A DNA stretch of 64,000 bases from Microbacterium sp. Leaf288. GTDB taxonomy: Bacteria; Actinomycetota; Actinomycetes; Actinomycetales; Microbacteriaceae. The stretch lies in assembly GCF_001422925.1 (NCBI RefSeq), contig NZ_LMNI01000013.1, positions 186,001 through 250,000 on the forward strand. Reading direction: 5' to 3'. The position numbers and the translations under genes are program-made. Below are positions 8,225 to 15,680 of the stretch, piece by piece. Each line of letters begins with the position of its first letter. The stretch's first letter is position 1. The notes below the pieces were generated by a model, which saw only the letters and a list, made by a program, of their open reading frames with translations, searched no databases and was not told the origin of the DNA.

Positions 8225-8260
8225 GTGGGGGCGTGTCCGGTTCGCCGGATACGCCCCCAC
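8225..8260 (+). terminator. Rho-independent-like hairpin after the GNAT gene
   Basis: GTGGGGGCGTGTCCGG at 8225-8240 pairs with CCGGATACGCCCCCAC at 8245-8260 (one G-U pair) around a TTCG tetraloop. No T-run follows, as is common in high-GC actinobacteria. Confidence 0.8.
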
Positions 8261-8312
8261 GACGTTTCCGACGGCGGAGCAGGAGCGCCCGCGCATCCGG
8301 AAGACTGGACCC

Positions 8313-9089
8313 ATGCCGCCTCGCACCGCGCTCACCGTCTGGCCCCTGGAGGGCATTCCCGAGATCGAGGCCGGCGCCGACCTCGTCGATGTCATCGCCC
8401 GCGCGGCGGGTGACGAGCTCACGGACGGCGACATCCTCGTGGTGACGTCGAAGATCGTCTCGAAGGCGGAGGGACGCTTCGTCATCGCCGATGACCGGGA
8501 AGACGCCATCACTTCCGAGACCGTGCGGGTCGTGGCATCCCGCACCACCCCCCACGGCTCCACGACGCGCATCGTCGAGAACCGCCTCGGCATGGTCTCG
8601 GCCGCGGCCGGCGTCGACGCGTCCAATACGCCCGAGGGCACGGTGCTCCTGCTGCCCGTCGACCCCGACGCCTCCGCACGGGCCATCGCCGCGGGCCTGC
8701 GCGAGCGCCTCGGCGCCGAGGTCGGCGTCATCGTCTCCGACACGCTCGGCCGCGCCTGGCGCGAGGGCCAGACCGATCACGCGATCGGCGCCGGCGGCGT
8801 GCACGTCTTCGAGGACCTGCGCGGAGGGACGGATGCCGAGGGCCGCCCGCTCGTCGTCACGATGCCGTGCGTCGGGGACGAGCTCGCGGCCGCAGCGGAC
8901 CTCGTCAAGGGCAAGGCGACCCGGCGCCCCGTCGCCGTGGTGCGCGGCCGCGCCGATCTCGTCGGCGCGCTGGATCTTCCCGGCGCCCGTTCGATCGTGC
9001 GCCCGCTCGAGAAGGACATGTTCCGCCTCGGCGCCGACGAGGCCTACGCCGAGGGATTCGCCGCGGGCGCAGCATCCGTCTCCTCCTGA
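8313..9089 (+). CDS. cofE: Coenzyme F420:L-glutamate ligase
   Basis: 258 residues matching stand-alone CofE/FbiB N-domain, which adds gamma-linked glutamates to F420-0 with GTP. Diagnostic blocks: PLEGIPEIEAGADL, ILVVTSKIVSKAEGR, IVENRLGMVSAAAGVDASN, GVIVSDTLGRAWREGQTD (metal/GTP site) and KGKATRRPVAVVRG. It lacks the C-terminal nitroreductase-like domain found in mycobacterial FbiB. No other F420 biosynthesis gene (cofC, cofD, cofGH) is in the window, so it is an orphan here. GGAAG about 12 bases upstream is a weak ribosome site. Confidence 0.9.
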   Translation: MPPRTALTVWPLEGIPEIEAGADLVDVIARAAGDELTDGDILVVTSKIVSKAEGRFVIADDREDAITSETVRVVASRTTPHGSTTRIVENRLGMVSAAAGVDASNTPEGTVLLLPVDPDASARAIAAGLRERLGAEVGVIVSDTLGRAWREGQTDHAIGAGGVHVFEDLRGGTDAEGRPLVVTMPCVGDELAAAADLVKGKATRRPVAVVRGRADLVGALDLPGARSIVRPLEKDMFRLGADEAYAEGFAAGAASVSS

Positions 9090-9161
9090 CCCCCGATCCC
9101 GCGCCACCCGATCGCCCCGCCGACTTCCTCGAACGGGGGTGGCGGACCCCGAAGACGCGGA

Positions 9162-9197
9162 CCGACCCGCCGTCGCAGAGCCGCGACGACGGGTCGG
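9162..9197. terminator. Bidirectional hairpin between cofE and the adhesin-like gene
   Basis: CCGACCCGCCGTCGC (9162-9176) pairs with GCGACGACGGGTCGG (9183-9197) with one mismatch and a 6-base loop. It lies between convergent genes and can serve both. Confidence 0.7.
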
Positions 9198-9206
9198 AAG
9201 GAGTGC

Positions 9207-9255
9207 GGGCGGTCAGCTCCCGGACTTCGATGCGGGGCGGTCAGCTCCCGGACTT
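9207..9255. repeat. 21-bp direct duplication at a gene 3' end
   Basis: The block GGGCGGTCAGCTCCCGGACT(T) occurs at 9207-9227 and again at 9235-9255, a 28-base period. The second copy includes the stop codon (9241-9243) of the reverse-strand gene; the first lies just beyond it, so the gene's last codons are duplicated downstream. Confidence 0.85.
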
Positions 9256-10095
9256 GAGCACGGCCTGGCCCGCGGAGACCTGCACGTCGATCGTGCGGGA
9301 CGCGCCAGGCGTCGAGCCGATGCTGTTGTCGAACTGACCGGCCGAGACCTCCGCGCGCACGTCGTACTCGCCCTCGGGCACCGTGAGCCGCAGCGAACCG
9401 GCGCTCACGTCGAGCTCGACCGCGTCCGGCGCGGTGCCGGTCAGGGTCGCGTCGAGCGAGCCCGCGCTCACGGTGAGGTCGGCTTCGCGCACGCCGTCGA
9501 GCTCGAGCGTTCCGCGTCCGGCGCTGACGTCCGCGCTGAGCGACTCCGCCGATCCCGTCACGTCGAACGAGCCGGCCGCGAGCGAGAGGTCCAGCTGGCC
9601 GAACTCGCCGTCGGTCACGAACTCGCCGGCCGCCAGCGAGATGTCGGCGTCCAGTCCTTCCAGCGACGCCGGCAGCCGCAGCACGGCATCCGCTCCCCCG
9701 TCGCCGAACCATCCGCGCCAGCCGAACCAGTCGCGGTCGGGCGACGAGACCTGCAGCGTGTCGCCGTCGCGCTCGAGCCTCCAGTCTCCGGCGCCCCATG
9801 AGCTCGTCACCTCGAGCTCGGCTTCCCGCACGTCCGAGAACTCGACGCGCAGCGTGCCGGCCGCGGCGTCGACGTCGAGTTCCTCGACGCCGGCGGCGTC
9901 GGCCGTGCGGGTGGAGGTGTGGACCGAGGCCGAGGCGATGGTCCCGACGGCGGCCGAGATCGCCGCGCCCAGCAGCACGATGCCGCCCAGCACGATCACG
10001 ACGATCGCGACGGCGCGCGATCCTCCAGAGGAGGGCCGCGGCGGCTCGGCGGGGGTGCCCGGCACCACGGGAGGAGGGGTCAGGGTCGTGCTCAT
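9241..10095 (-). CDS. Membrane-anchored adhesin-like (DUF4097-type) protein
   Basis: 284 residues. A Pro-rich N-terminus (about 1-28) precedes one transmembrane helix (VAIVVIVLGGIVLLGAAISA). The rest is a repetitive beta-solenoid-like domain of alternating short units such as VDAAAGTLRVEF, ISLAAGEFVTDG, LSLAAGSFDVTG, VSAGSLDATLTG and VSAGSLRLTV. This periodic SAG/AAG pattern is characteristic of DUF4097-type putative adhesins. The ATG overlaps the stop of the response regulator by 4 bases (ATGA), so it is translationally coupled as third gene of a kinase-regulator-output operon. It may sense or report envelope state; no enzyme motif. Confidence 0.78.
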   Translation of the reverse strand: MSTTLTPPPVVPGTPAEPPRPSSGGSRAVAIVVIVLGGIVLLGAAISAAVGTIASASVHTSTRTADAAGVEELDVDAAAGTLRVEFSDVREAELEVTSSWGAGDWRLERDGDTLQVSSPDRDWFGWRGWFGDGGADAVLRLPASLEGLDADISLAAGEFVTDGEFGQLDLSLAAGSFDVTGSAESLSADVSAGRGTLELDGVREADLTVSAGSLDATLTGTAPDAVELDVSAGSLRLTVPEGEYDVRAEVSAGQFDNSIGSTPGASRTIDVQVSAGQAVLKSGS

Positions 10096-10802
10096 CGGTT
10101 CGTTCCTGTCTGCGGCCCACGGCCGCTGGGTGTGGGGGGAGCCGGCGGCGTCGGGCCGCCGTGCTCGAGGTGGGCGATCGCGGCGAGCACGCGCCGGTTG
10201 CCCGATTCGTCGGGTTCGAGGTCCAGCTTCTGGAAGACCGCGGTGATGTGCTTCTCGACACTGCCCTCAGTGACGTGCAGCGTCTTGGCGATGGCCTGGT
10301 TGGAGCGTCCTTCCGCGATGAGCGCGAGCACCGAGGCCTCGCGTTCGGTGAGGCGCAGCATCCGTTCGTCCCTCGTCCTGCGGCTGAGCAGCTGCGCGAC
10401 CACCTCGGGGTCGAGCACCGTGGCACCGGCCGCGATGCGCTCGATCGCCTCGAGGAAGTCGGTGACGTCGGCCACGCGGTCCTTCAGGAGGTAGCCGAGG
10501 GCTCCGCCGCTGGACGAGATCAGGTCTGCGGCGTAGCGCTCCTCGACGTACTGCGAGAGCACGAGCACCGCGAGCTGGGGCAGGCGCGCCCGCAGCGACA
10601 GGGCCGCGCGGATGCCCTCGTCGACCCACGTGGGCGGAAGCCGCACGTCGAGGATGCACAGGTCGGGCGCCGTCTCGTCGACGGTCTCGTCGAGCCGCGA
10701 CGCGTCGGGAAGGGCGGCGACCACCTCGTGGCCGGAGTCCTCGAGCACCCGCACCAGGCCGGCGCGCAGCAGCGCCGAGTCCTCGCAGATCAGGATGCGC
10801 AC
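10092..10802 (-). CDS. NarL/LuxR-type response regulator
   Basis: 236 residues. Receiver domain (1-125): RILICEDSALLRAGL with the acidic pocket, phospho-acceptor Asp in LCILDVRLPP, and Lys in GYLLKDRVAD. LuxR helix-turn-helix at the C-terminus: LTEREASVLALIAEGRSNQA, then EGSVEKHITAVFQKL. It is phosphorylated by the kinase immediately upstream, whose reading frame overlaps by 13 bases, and probably regulates its own operon and the adhesin-like gene. Confidence 0.93.
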   Translation of the reverse strand: MRILICEDSALLRAGLVRVLEDSGHEVVAALPDASRLDETVDETAPDLCILDVRLPPTWVDEGIRAALSLRARLPQLAVLVLSQYVEERYAADLISSSGGALGYLLKDRVADVTDFLEAIERIAAGATVLDPEVVAQLLSRRTRDERMLRLTEREASVLALIAEGRSNQAIAKTLHVTEGSVEKHITAVFQKLDLEPDESGNRRVLAAIAHLEHGGPTPPAPPTPSGRGPQTGTNR

Positions 10803-12055
10803 GGGATGCTCACCTCCACGCTCGTCGGACCGCCGGCGGGGCTGTCGATGCGGGCCTCGCCGCCGGCCGCGAGGACGCGGTTGACGATGCCGTCGAGGCC
10901 GCCGCCGGGGATGACCCGCGCGCCGCCCACGCCGTTGTCTTCGACGCGGGCCCAGAGCGTCCCGGGCGCCCGCAGTCGCGCGACCACGCGCACCTCGGTC
11001 GCCCGCGAGTGCTTGGCGGCGTTGGTGAGGGCCTCGGCGATCACGAAGTAGGCGGCGGCCTCGGTGTCACGGCTGCAGCGGCCGTCCAGGCGCACATCGG
11101 TGTGCACGGGCACCACCGACCGCGCGACGAGGGCCGAGATGGCGGCGTCGAGACCGCGATCGTCGAGGACGGAGGTGTGGATGCCGCGGGCCAGCTGCCG
11201 CAGTTCCGTGATGGCCGCCTTCGTCGAGGTGTGCGCCTCGGAGATCAGCTCCTTGGCCGCCTCGGGGTCGGCGTCGATCTTCTGCTGCGCGAGCCCGAGG
11301 GTCATGCCGACCGAGACCAGTCGCGGCTGGACGCCGTCGTGGAGGTCGCGTTCGATGCGCGTGCGCTCGACGTCGGCGGCGCGGACCGCGCCGGCGTGCT
11401 GCTGGCTCGACATGCGTGCCGCGGCGGCGAGCTGGGCCTCGCGCGAGGGCACCATGATCGCCCGCGCGATGATGCCGTGCAGCACGCCGAGTCCGATGAG
11501 CGCGGCGGCCGAGAAGAGCGCCGCGAAGATGCCCACGGGGACCGCCCACGCGAGGGGCACCTCGATGCCGGTGCGCGCGAGCCGCACGGCGCTCGCGTCG
11601 GCGAACAGCGGCGCGAACACGAGGACGGCGCCCGAGACCAGGAGTCCGGCGAGGGCCACGACGACCCACCCGAGGATCGTCGCGATCGCGAGGTTCGCGA
11701 TCGCGCGCCACGTGCCGGGATCGATCGCCTGCATCCAGATCGTACGCAGGAACCCGCCGAAGCCGGGGCGGCCGCTGGTCCGCGGACGCAGCCGCGCAAG
11801 CCCGAACCGGTAGAGCCCCTCGACGCGCTCGGTCTCGAGCCAGCCGAGCGCGAAGAGCACGTAGACGAGCCCGACGAGCACCACCAGGCCGATGCCGATC
11901 ACGAACACCAGGCCGATGCCGACGCCGAGCAGCGTGAAGAGGAGGGAGAAGGCCGCGGCGCCGACGACGCCGAGGGCCGCGAGCTGCGCGATGGCGCCCG
12001 CCACCTGGGCCGGCCGCGTCACCGGGCGGACGGGAGGAGAGTCCGAGGAGGTCAT
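10790..12055 (-). CDS. Sensor histidine kinase (HisKA_3 type)
   Basis: 421 residues. An N-terminal sensor region with at least four hydrophobic helices (about 20-215: VVGAAAFSLLFTLLGVGIGL, FVIGIGLVVLVGLVYVLFAL, then two more) precedes the dimerisation/phospho-acceptor helix ERTRIERDLHDGVQPRLVSV with the phosphorylated His. The ATPase domain shows the N-box AEALTNAAKHS and G-box VEDNGVGGA with a glycine-rich GGGLDGI. It partners the NarL regulator at 10092 (overlapping frames). A TAACTT -10 box 7 bases before the ATG suggests a leaderless operon promoter. Confidence 0.92.
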   Translation of the reverse strand: MTSSDSPPVRPVTRPAQVAGAIAQLAALGVVGAAAFSLLFTLLGVGIGLVFVIGIGLVVLVGLVYVLFALGWLETERVEGLYRFGLARLRPRTSGRPGFGGFLRTIWMQAIDPGTWRAIANLAIATILGWVVVALAGLLVSGAVLVFAPLFADASAVRLARTGIEVPLAWAVPVGIFAALFSAAALIGLGVLHGIIARAIMVPSREAQLAAAARMSSQQHAGAVRAADVERTRIERDLHDGVQPRLVSVGMTLGLAQQKIDADPEAAKELISEAHTSTKAAITELRQLARGIHTSVLDDRGLDAAISALVARSVVPVHTDVRLDGRCSRDTEAAAYFVIAEALTNAAKHSRATEVRVVARLRAPGTLWARVEDNGVGGARVIPGGGLDGIVNRVLAAGGEARIDSPAGGPTSVEVSIPCAS

Positions 12056-12062
12056 GTCACCA

Positions 12063-12068
12063 AAGTTA
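12063..12068 (-). promoter_or_regulatory. -10 element of the two-component operon
   Basis: On the reverse strand TAACTT ends 7 bases before the ATG at 12055, the same geometry as the other leaderless candidates in the window. Confidence 0.45.
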
Positions 12069-12185
12069 GGCGCGCGCGCCGCGCCGCGCGCCCGAGGCAC
12101 CCGGAGACTTCTCTTCGGGTTATCCCCCCTCCCCAGAGCCGCCTCGGGACGGATCGCTGTGGAGTTCGGGGCGCACGACGTCCGC

Positions 12186-12210
12186 TCGGGGCGCGTGCCG
12201 CGCGCCCCGA
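12186..12210. repeat. GC-rich stem-loop in divergent spacer
   Basis: TCGGGGCGCG (12186-12195) and CGCGCCCCGA (12201-12210) form a perfect 10-bp stem with a 5-base loop. Related CGGGGCGC blocks occur at 12167-12174 and, inverted, near 12220-12227. The 12056-12288 spacer otherwise holds only promoters. It could be a regulator site or an untranslated hairpin. Confidence 0.5.
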
Positions 12211-12275
12211 ATGCACGCGGCGCGCCCCAGACCCGAAGCGACACACCTCCGCGGGCGGGCGTCGGCGGCACGGGC

Positions 12276-12281
12276 TAAGGT
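12276..12281 (+). promoter_or_regulatory. -10 element (leaderless type)
   Basis: TAAGGT ends 7 bases before the ATG at 12289, identical in sequence and spacing to the site at 6246. Confidence 0.5.
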
Positions 12282-12288
12282 TGCGGCG

Positions 12289-12969
12289 ATGCCAGCTGCC
12301 AGATCCCGCAAGACCCAGGGCACCCAGCCTCCCTCCTTCGACTTCGACGAATCGTCGCTGGGCGCGCTCGATCCCGGCGACGACGAGATGCTCGACGCCG
12401 GGCGCCTCGACGGTGTCGTGTACTCGGGCATCGCCCGCGACGCCTGGCAGCTCGAGTCGGGCGCCACCGTCGAGGCGTGCCGGTTCGACGGCCTCGATCT
12501 CGGAACATGGGCGCTCCGCGGCGCCCACCTGGTCGAGTCCGTCTTCGCCGGCGCCAACGTGCCCGCGGTCTCGGCCGCACGCGGCGGCTGGCGCGATGTC
12601 GAGCTCCGCGACAGCCGGTTCGGCTCCGTCGAGGCCTACGACGTGGCCTGGCGAGGCATCCGATTCACCCGTTGCAAACTCGGCTACGTGAACCTCCGCG
12701 GGGCCGAGCTGCTCGACGTCGCCTTCGTCGACTGCACCATCGACGAGATCGACCTGCTGGATGCCTCGGCCCGCCGCGTCGCGTTCGACGGCGCCCGCAT
12801 CGGCACGATGAACGCCAGCGGCGCCCGGCTCACCGACGTCGACCTGCGCGGGGCCGACCTCGGTCAGATCGTCGGGATGGCGGGCCTCCGCGGCGCGACG
12901 ATCTCGCCCGAGCAGCTGCAGCTCATGGCGCCCGCCCTCGCAGACCTCGCCGGCATCGTCGTCGAGTAG
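12289..12969 (+). CDS. Pentapeptide-repeat protein
   Basis: 226 residues. After a polar N-terminus the protein shows degenerate five-residue A(D/N)LxX repeats from about residue 60 to 205, for example CRFDGLDLGTWALRGAHL, CKLGYVNLRGAELLDVAF and ARLTDVDLRGADLGQIVG, which fold as a right-handed quadrilateral beta-helix. Some relatives mimic DNA and protect gyrase, but nothing here proves that role. It is transcribed alone from a probable leaderless promoter and converges on the cytochrome b gene. Confidence 0.85.
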   Translation: MPAARSRKTQGTQPPSFDFDESSLGALDPGDDEMLDAGRLDGVVYSGIARDAWQLESGATVEACRFDGLDLGTWALRGAHLVESVFAGANVPAVSAARGGWRDVELRDSRFGSVEAYDVAWRGIRFTRCKLGYVNLRGAELLDVAFVDCTIDEIDLLDASARRVAFDGARIGTMNASGARLTDVDLRGADLGQIVGMAGLRGATISPEQLQLMAPALADLAGIVVE

Positions 12970-12979
12970 CCCGGTCGCG

Positions 12980-14698
12980 TCAGCGGCCGGAGACCTTGCC
13001 GAACAGGCGGGCGATCGGCGCCAGCACGAGCGGCCGCGCGGCCACCCAGGCGGCGGCGATCACGACGAGGGATGCGACGAAGAACCAGAATCCGGTCCAG
13101 TTGTCTGCGTACGCGTTCGGATCCGTCGAGCCCTGCGCCGCGTACATGTGGTTGAGGTTGCGCAGCGCCCCGGTCGCGAACACCAGGAACACGTGCACCG
13201 CGATGAAGACCACGAAGTAGAGCATCACGGGGAAGTGCACGGCGCGCGCCCACTCCACCGGGTACGCCTTGTTCAGCCCGGTCGCGTTCTTCGGCCAGAC
13301 GTGGCTCATCCGCACCCCCGTCGCGATCGCGAGGGGTGCGGCGAGGAACACGGTGGCGAAGTAGGCCAGCTGCTGCAGCGAGTTGTAGTTCACCCACCCG
13401 TTCTCGGTCGGCCAGTCCAGCGACACGTACTGCAGCGCCGCCGAGACCGCGTTGGGGAACACCGCCCACGACGTGGGCACGATCTTCATCCATTGTCCGG
13501 TCACGAACAGCAGCACCACGAAGATCACGCCGTTGACGATCCACAGGATGTCGAGCGACTGGTGGAACCAGAGGTTCAGGCTCATCTTGCGCCGGCCGTT
13601 GCTGCGCGGCGACCAGAACACGCTCGGCCGCTTCTCGGTGCGCACCTGCAGTCCGGTGCGGATGATCAGCACCATCAGGAACACGTTGAAGAAGTGCTGC
13701 CACCCGAGCCACGCCGGGATGCCGACCGGCGCTCCCTCGGGCAGGTGGTACTCGCCCGGGTAGGCCGCGAGGAAGTCCACGCCCCACTCGGTCGACAGCA
13801 GCCAGCGCACCGCGAAGACCGCCATGCCGGCCGCGTACAGCAGTCCGGCGCCGCCGACGATCACCGCGCCGGCCCACTGGCCACGGGTGAACGGTCCGAT
13901 CCGCTTCGGCTCCGCCTTCGCCGCGCTATGGGTCTTGGCGGTGGCACCGGCCCACACCGTGCGCCGGAACGGCAGCGGCTGCGTCAGCGGCACGCCCGTC
14001 GCGGTCGCCGGTCGTTGAGCGTGAGGTGCTCCCGCGCCCGGCGCCGAAACGTCGCCCGCCTCGGGCTGCTCGTCGGCCCGGGGCGTTTCGACTCGCTCGT
14101 TCCTCGCTCGCTCAACGAGCGAGGAACGGGGAGGGGCGACGGAGGCCGGCGGCCACGGCTCGCCGCCTGCGACGCGGGGCAGACCGCGCCGCAGTGCCGT
14201 GGCACCGTCGCCGCCCGCGGTCGCAGCTGATCCCGGTCCCGCAGCGCGCGTGGTGGCCGGCACTCGCTGCGGCACCGCCGTCGAGTCGGGCCCCAGCTGT
14301 TCCGCAGTCACTTCTGGTGCATGATCCGTCTCGGCACCCGCCGCAAGCGACTGCGGAACCACGGGCGCTTCCCCGGCGGGCGGCCAGGGCTCTCCACCGG
14401 GCACGCGCGGCAGACCCCGGCGCAGCGTGACCGCATCCCGCGGTTCCGCAGTCACCTTCGGCGCGGCATCTTCCTGCGCACCCGCCAGAACCGACTGCGG
14501 AACTGGATGACCGAGGGCCGCGACGCGCGGGGTCGAGGAATCCGAATTCCCTTGCTGCGCCACCTGGGCGGCGGCGACCTCGGCTGCCGGCCCCGCGCCG
14601 TTGCCGTTCGCGCCGGGCGCGGCGCCGGCGGGCGGCCAGGGCTCGCCGCCGGGCACGCGTGGCAGGCCGCGGCGCACCGAGGAACCGAACGTCGCCAT
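12980..14698 (-). CDS. Cytochrome b/b561-like membrane protein with long repetitive N-terminus
   Basis: 572 residues. The C-terminal half (about 268-565) has six hydrophobic helices with four histidines placed to bind two hemes b (WLGWQHFFNVF, LWFHQSLDILW, AVHFPVMLYF, FIAVHVFLVF), as in formate dehydrogenase/hydrogenase cytochrome b subunits. It likely passes electrons to quinone. Residues 1-267 are low complexity and contain RRGLPRVPGGEPWPP three times (9-23, 93-107, 170-184, the last with a V-to-A change at P-x-A) plus three segments translated from palindromic repeat DNA (66-85, 114-133, 192-207). It is last in an operon 6 bases after etfA, which suggests it accepts electrons from the flavoprotein. 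Membrane protein with Ala/Pro-rich cytoplasmic arm. Confidence 0.85.
   Translation of the reverse strand: MATFGSSVRRGLPRVPGGEPWPPAGAAPGANGNGAGPAAEVAAAQVAQQGNSDSSTPRVAALGHPVPQSVLAGAQEDAAPKVTAEPRDAVTLRRGLPRVPGGEPWPPAGEAPVVPQSLAAGAETDHAPEVTAEQLGPDSTAVPQRVPATTRAAGPGSAATAGGDGATALRRGLPRVAGGEPWPPASVAPPRSSLVERARNERVETPRADEQPEAGDVSAPGAGAPHAQRPATATGVPLTQPLPFRRTVWAGATAKTHSAAKAEPKRIGPFTRGQWAGAVIVGGAGLLYAAGMAVFAVRWLLSTEWGVDFLAAYPGEYHLPEGAPVGIPAWLGWQHFFNVFLMVLIIRTGLQVRTEKRPSVFWSPRSNGRRKMSLNLWFHQSLDILWIVNGVIFVVLLFVTGQWMKIVPTSWAVFPNAVSAALQYVSLDWPTENGWVNYNSLQQLAYFATVFLAAPLAIATGVRMSHVWPKNATGLNKAYPVEWARAVHFPVMLYFVVFIAVHVFLVFATGALRNLNHMYAAQGSTDPNAYADNWTGFWFFVASLVVIAAAWVAARPLVLAPIARLFGKVSGR
14098..14128. repeat. 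Palindromic element, family A, inside a coding sequence
   Basis: CGTTCCTCGCTCG (14098-14110) and CGAGCGAGGAACG (14116-14128) are perfect 13-base arms around CTCAA, flanked on the left by GGGGCGTTTCGACTCG (from about 14080). It is translated in frame as residues 192-207 of the cytochrome b protein. Similar sequence occurs at 17198, 52984 and 53975. Confidence 0.85.
14300..14358. repeat. Palindromic element, family B, copy 1 (in coding sequence)
   Basis: A 59-base element bounded by TTCCGCAGTCACTT and AAGCGACTGCGGAA. On the reverse strand it is read in frame as VPQSLAAGAETDHAPEVTAE-like peptide (cytochrome b residues 114-133). Confidence 0.85.
14443..14503. repeat. Palindromic element, family B, copy 2 (in coding sequence)
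   Basis: A 61-base element bounded by GTTCCGCAGTC and GACTGCGGAAC, read in frame as residues 66-85 of the cytochrome b protein (VPQS...AGA...AP.VTAE). Confidence 0.85.
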
Positions 14699-14704
14699 AC
14701 CGGG

Positions 14705-15670
14705 TTACGCCTTCTTCGCCTCGAGCGCGGCGATCAGCTGCGGCACGACCGTGAACAGGTCGCCGACCACGCCGAAGTCCGCGATCTCGAAGATCGGGGC
14801 GTCGGCGTCCTTGTTGATCGCGACGATGGTCTTCGCGGTCTGCATGCCGGCCTTGTGCTGGATCGCGCCCGAGATTCCGAGCGCGACGTACAGCTGCGGC
14901 GACACCGAGACGCCGGTCTGCCCGACCTGGTAGGAGTACGGCACGTAGCCGGCGTCGACGGCCGCACGCGACGCGCCGATCGCGGCGCCGAGCGCGTCGG
15001 CCAGCTGCTCGACGAGTTCGAACTTCTCGCCGGACCCGAGTCCGCGCCCACCCGACACCACCTTCGCCGCGCCGCGCAGCTCGGGGCGCGTCGACGACAC
15101 CACGGCCTCGTCGACCGAGGTCACGGTCGCGGCGCGACGGCTCGAGGCGCGCACCTCGAGCGGCTCCGCCTCGACCCCGGCGACCGCGTCGGCGCGGGCG
15201 TCGATCGAGCCCTGCCGGATCGTGATGACCGGCGCACCCCACGTGACGGCCGAGTCGACGTTGTACGCGCCACCGTAGACCGAGTGGTGCGCGACGACGC
15301 CTTCCGCGTCGCGCGAGACGCCGACGGCATCCACCGCGACGCCCGAACGGGTGCGGGCGGCGTATCGGCCGGCGACCTCGCGGCCCTCCACCGAGTTCGC
15401 CACCAGGATCGCGTCCGGGCGCACCAGGTCGGCGGCCTCCGTCAGCGCGTCCACCCGCGGGACCGACAGGCCCTCGCCGGCCGGCGCGACCAGCACCGAC
15501 GCGGCGCCGAGGGCGGCAGCATCCGCCGCCAACGCCCCATCGCCGACGAGCACTGCGACCGGCGTGCCCACCGAGGCGGCCGCGCCCAGCAGCTCGGCCG
15601 CCGTCTTGGCGAGCCCGCCCGACGGCGTGGTGTCGAGGAGGACCAGGATCGAGTCATCTGCGAACGTCAT
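14705..15670 (-). CDS. etfA: Electron transfer flavoprotein alpha subunit
   Basis: 321 residues. The N-terminal half is the alpha/beta domain shared with the beta subunit; the C-terminal FAD-binding domain carries GGRGLGSGEKFELVEQLADA, YSYQVGQTGVSVSPQLYVAL and GISGAIQHKAGMQ...TIVAINKD, the classic EtfA fingerprint. With EtfB it takes electrons from acyl-CoA dehydrogenases, several of which are encoded in this window (19220, 36424, 38584). It lies 10 bases after etfB and 6 before the cytochrome b gene, a tight operon. ATG 15670 follows GAGGTGG. Confidence 0.95.
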   Translation of the reverse strand: MTFADDSILVLLDTTPSGGLAKTAAELLGAAASVGTPVAVLVGDGALAADAAALGAASVLVAPAGEGLSVPRVDALTEAADLVRPDAILVANSVEGREVAGRYAARTRSGVAVDAVGVSRDAEGVVAHHSVYGGAYNVDSAVTWGAPVITIRQGSIDARADAVAGVEAEPLEVRASSRRAATVTSVDEAVVSSTRPELRGAAKVVSGGRGLGSGEKFELVEQLADALGAAIGASRAAVDAGYVPYSYQVGQTGVSVSPQLYVALGISGAIQHKAGMQTAKTIVAINKDADAPIFEIADFGVVGDLFTVVPQLIAALEAKKA

Positions 15671-15680
15671 GGGTGCCACC

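Noticed and set aside
14076..14503. Frameshift or assembly error in the cytochrome b N-terminus
   Set aside because: The frame stays open through all three elements, and the peptide motif RRGLPRVPGGEPWPP lies in the same frame on both sides of each, so the coding sequence is coherent.
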